From: Calditrichaceae bacterium
GTDB taxonomy: Bacteria; Calditrichota; Calditrichia; Calditrichales; Calditrichaceae
Assembly: GCA_030592985.1 (NCBI GenBank)
Contig: JAUVIB010000024.1
Location: forward strand, 1-15,919
Reading direction: 5' to 3'
Length of the DNA: 15,919 nt
Shown here: piece after piece, positions 14,346 to 15,919 of the stretch
How the letters are laid out: each line of letters opens with the position of its first letter
Numbering within the stretch: position 1 is the first letter of the stretch
Program-made: the position numbers and the translations under genes
Notes under the pieces: model-generated
Told to the model about the DNA's origin: nothing
Database searches by the model: none
What the model saw: only the letters and a program-made list of their open reading frames with translations

Positions 14346-15227
14346 TTAAAAAGAAATTGATACACCAATTTTACCCATATTGTTCAACATTGGTACTTCT
14401 GATTCAAACGGCCAATGCATATTATTGCTAAGCGCTAAATAATAACCATACGTTAATCCGTTTGTTAAGGCAAAATATAAAATCGGCCCAAGTATAGGCG
14501 AACCCTTAACGATGTCCTTAGCAAATTTCCCCACAACACCCATACCGATATACACCAATGTATAACTGCCAAACCACTGCGGAAAAATTACCCGTGGATA
14601 AATGACAGAGTACTCGTAAGAAGCAATCGCATCAATACTTCCAAATAACCGTACTTTTAATCCGGCTTCATTGGTAAAACCAAAACGGTAAGCGTCCTCA
14701 AAACGGTCTAACAAGGCCGTATCGGATTCGGAAAGATCATCCGGTCTGACAGATTGCATTTTGTACCACTGAAACGAATGCTGAGCGAAAGGGACGATTT
14801 TAATGATACCCAAATTATAGCCATAGCCGTGGCGAACACCGAACCCAAACCGGGTTATTTTCTCATTAATATAATGTGGCTCATCTTCGGTGACAAAATA
14901 ATTCAAATCTTTTTCCATATATGCGCCGGTAACATATTTTTCATCCAGCTTCACTATCCCGCTTGAAAATGAATCAATTAAACTATATCCGATTTTACCT
15001 TCTATTATCCCGTTAATATAAAAGTCTCTCTGTATATTTTCATGCGTTAACAATCCTAATCCATAGTTACCTTCTATAAATGGACGGGCATCATCGAAGC
15101 CCCACGACCAACCAAGTCCGAGAAAGGAAACCAAATCCTCTGCACCTTCGCTATCATCATATTGGGCAAACACTGAATTCATCATTAAAGACAAAAACAT
15201 AACTATGGTGAAAAAATATTTTTTCAC
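14346..15227 (-). CDS. Exported protein, probably an outer-membrane beta-barrel, function unknown
   Basis: A 293-residue protein with a signal peptide (1-21, KKYFFTIVMFLSL...SVFA before QYDD). The mature part is rich in glycine and aromatic residues with alternating strands (LGLGWSWGF 36-44, FGFGVRHGYGYNLG 127-140, YRFGFTNEAGLKVRLFG 180-196) and ends in GVSISF, a terminal phenylalanine typical of barrels. A hydrophobic stretch near 244-266 (PILGPILYFALTNGL) is less usual for a barrel. The GTG at 15227 is chosen because GGAGG lies five bases upstream and gives a perfect signal peptide; an in-frame ATG at 15281 would add 18 residues and put the signal peptide out of place. It converges on the PEP-binding-domain gene. 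No family was recognised. Confidence 0.7.
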   Translation of the reverse strand: MKKYFFTIVMFLSLMMNSVFAQYDDSEGAEDLVSFLGLGWSWGFDDARPFIEGNYGLGLLTHENIQRDFYINGIIEGKIGYSLIDSFSSGIVKLDEKYVTGAYMEKDLNYFVTEDEPHYINEKITRFGFGVRHGYGYNLGIIKIVPFAQHSFQWYKMQSVRPDDLSESDTALLDRFEDAYRFGFTNEAGLKVRLFGSIDAIASYEYSVIYPRVIFPQWFGSYTLVYIGMGVVGKFAKDIVKGSPILGPILYFALTNGLTYGYYLALSNNMHWPFESEVPMLNNMGKIGVSISF

Positions 15228-15607
15228 TATTTCCTCCAAACCTTTGTAATTATAATTGCTGTGTTTGATTTCAAAAAACATAATTTGTAATACAGAGATA
15301 ATCTACATAAATTTACGCAATACAGTCTAACTATGCAACAAGTTTGTATTTCAGATTTGCATAAACATTTAGTACATCCTAAATTTATATGAATGTAACA
15401 CTAAATTGTTCCCTAATTTTGATATAACGAATTAAGTTAATATTAAATAAGTTTCAGAATATGGCACTGTTTGTTTTAGTAAATTTAGTTTTGTTAAAAG
15501 TTCTTTGAAATAATGGAAATATATAAGAAGATTTTTCTTTCTCATAGTAAAAATGATAGATTTTTAAAATTTTACTTAATAGAAGTCTTTCCCTTTTTCC
15601 TAAGGAT

Positions 15608-15638
15608 GTTTTCCAGACACGCTTACAGACTGGAAAAC
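15608..15638. repeat. 9-bp perfect hairpin
   Basis: GTTTTCCAG (15608-15616) pairs exactly with CTGGAAAAC (15630-15638) around a 13-base loop. No T run follows, so it is not an intrinsic terminator. It is the first of three adjacent structured segments ahead of the gene at 15840. Confidence 0.6.
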
Positions 15639-15679
15639 GGATGGGTTATCATAATAGCTAAAACTTACTCATCCCCTAA

Positions 15680-15752
15680 CCCCTTTTTTTAAACCCGACT
15701 TAGTCGTGGCATGATGCAACAGAAAAGGGGAACAAAAACTCCTGTATAGGAG
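15680..15752. repeat. Nested inverted repeats sharing a motif with the 8329-8373 region
   Basis: CCCCTTTT (15680-15687) pairs with AAAAGGGG (15723-15730); inside are CGAC-TTA-GTCG (15696-15706) and GCAT-G-ATGC (15709-15717). Next to it CTCCT-GTAT-AGGAG (15739-15752) forms a separate hairpin. TTTAAACCCGACTTAG (15688-15703) matches 8329-8343 with one inserted base, while the following block matches 8344-8373 in reverse orientation. Confidence 0.55.
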
Positions 15753-15839
15753 CAATGCAACAATTAATTGAAAATACAGTACTTAAAAAAACATTGTCAA
15801 TGTTTTGGTAAAAGCATAAATTATAAAAGGAGTATCACT

Positions 15840-15919
15840 ATGAATTCCCGTTTAAAGTTATTACCTATTCTAATATTTATATTATTTTTTATAACATTAA
15901 CCCTCGCCGATGATCTGTA
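15840..15919 (+). CDS. N-terminus of an exported protein (cut by the window end)
   Basis: An ATG at 15840 with AAAGGAG eight bases upstream opens a frame of 26 codons that is still open at the window edge. The encoded segment is a classic signal peptide: NSRLK, a hydrophobic core (LLPILIFILFFITLTL), then A-DDL as a likely cleavage region. The mature protein is not in the window, so nothing can be said of its function. Several hairpins lie 90-230 bases upstream. Confidence 0.7.
   Translation, partial: MNSRLKLLPILIFILFFITLTLADDL

Larger units (their letters stand above)
15228..15839. other. Gene-free stretch between divergent exported proteins
   Basis: Between the minus-strand barrel gene and the plus-strand gene at 15840. 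The left 370 bases are AT-rich with no clear gene. On the plus strand TTTG (15354-15357) followed after 20 bases by TAAATTTA fits a Bacteroidota-type promoter, but it lies about 450 bases from the next gene. The right part (15600-15760) holds three hairpin-forming structures listed separately. Confidence 0.45.

Noticed and set aside
1..15919. CRISPR arrays, tRNA and rRNA genes
   Set aside because: No regularly spaced direct repeats with unique spacers, no cloverleaf with a TTC-type T loop and acceptor stem, and no rRNA-like conserved sequence was seen by eye on either strand.

Overview
The window is AT-rich bacterial chromosome from a diderm (two-membrane) organism. Three predicted exported proteins look like outer-membrane beta-barrels, and there is an exported MltD-type lytic transglycosylase. 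The combination of DUF481 and small barrel proteins, a PASTA-tailed division transpeptidase and at least two promoter candidates of the TTTG / TAnnTTTG type suggests the Fibrobacteres-Chlorobi-Bacteroidetes side of the tree (Bacteroidota, Ignavibacteria, Calditrichota or a relative). This placement is inferred from gene content; no rRNA or other marker gene is present.

Left part (1-3960, minus strand): the head of the division and cell wall (dcw) cluster, read right to left as mraZ, rsmH, ftsL and a class B penicillin-binding protein with two PASTA domains. A start codon follows at base 11 that is probably the next mur gene. The genes overlap or nearly touch and must form one operon. Its promoter region (about 3883-3990) carries two promoter candidates and a repeated GTGGTG motif that could be a MraZ operator.

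Middle (3990-10727, plus strand): an intergenic region with a 211-bp MITE-like element that has perfect 17-bp inverted ends, then a DUF481-type barrel protein, a small outer-membrane barrel protein, a strong intrinsic terminator, a hexameric-type glutamate dehydrogenase, a 644-bp gene-free stretch rich in inverted repeats, and a long MltD-like transglycosylase with LysM modules.

Right part (10728-15919): a 763-bp gap holds decayed transposase DNA on the minus strand. An IS110-type N-terminus with an in-frame stop abuts a frameshifted IS91-type C-terminal part. Next comes a 909-residue protein joining a GAF-like region, a PEP/pyruvate-binding (PPDK N-terminal, ATP-grasp) domain and a conserved C-terminal region. 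A convergent exported barrel-like protein follows, then a gap with strong hairpins, and finally the first 26 codons of another exported protein.

No complete new multigene system is visible. The least explained items are the PPDK-like protein without the usual phosphotransfer domains, the intergenic repeat family shared between about 8329-8373 and 15688-15739, the MITE-like element in front of the DUF481 gene, and the IS110/IS91 junction.
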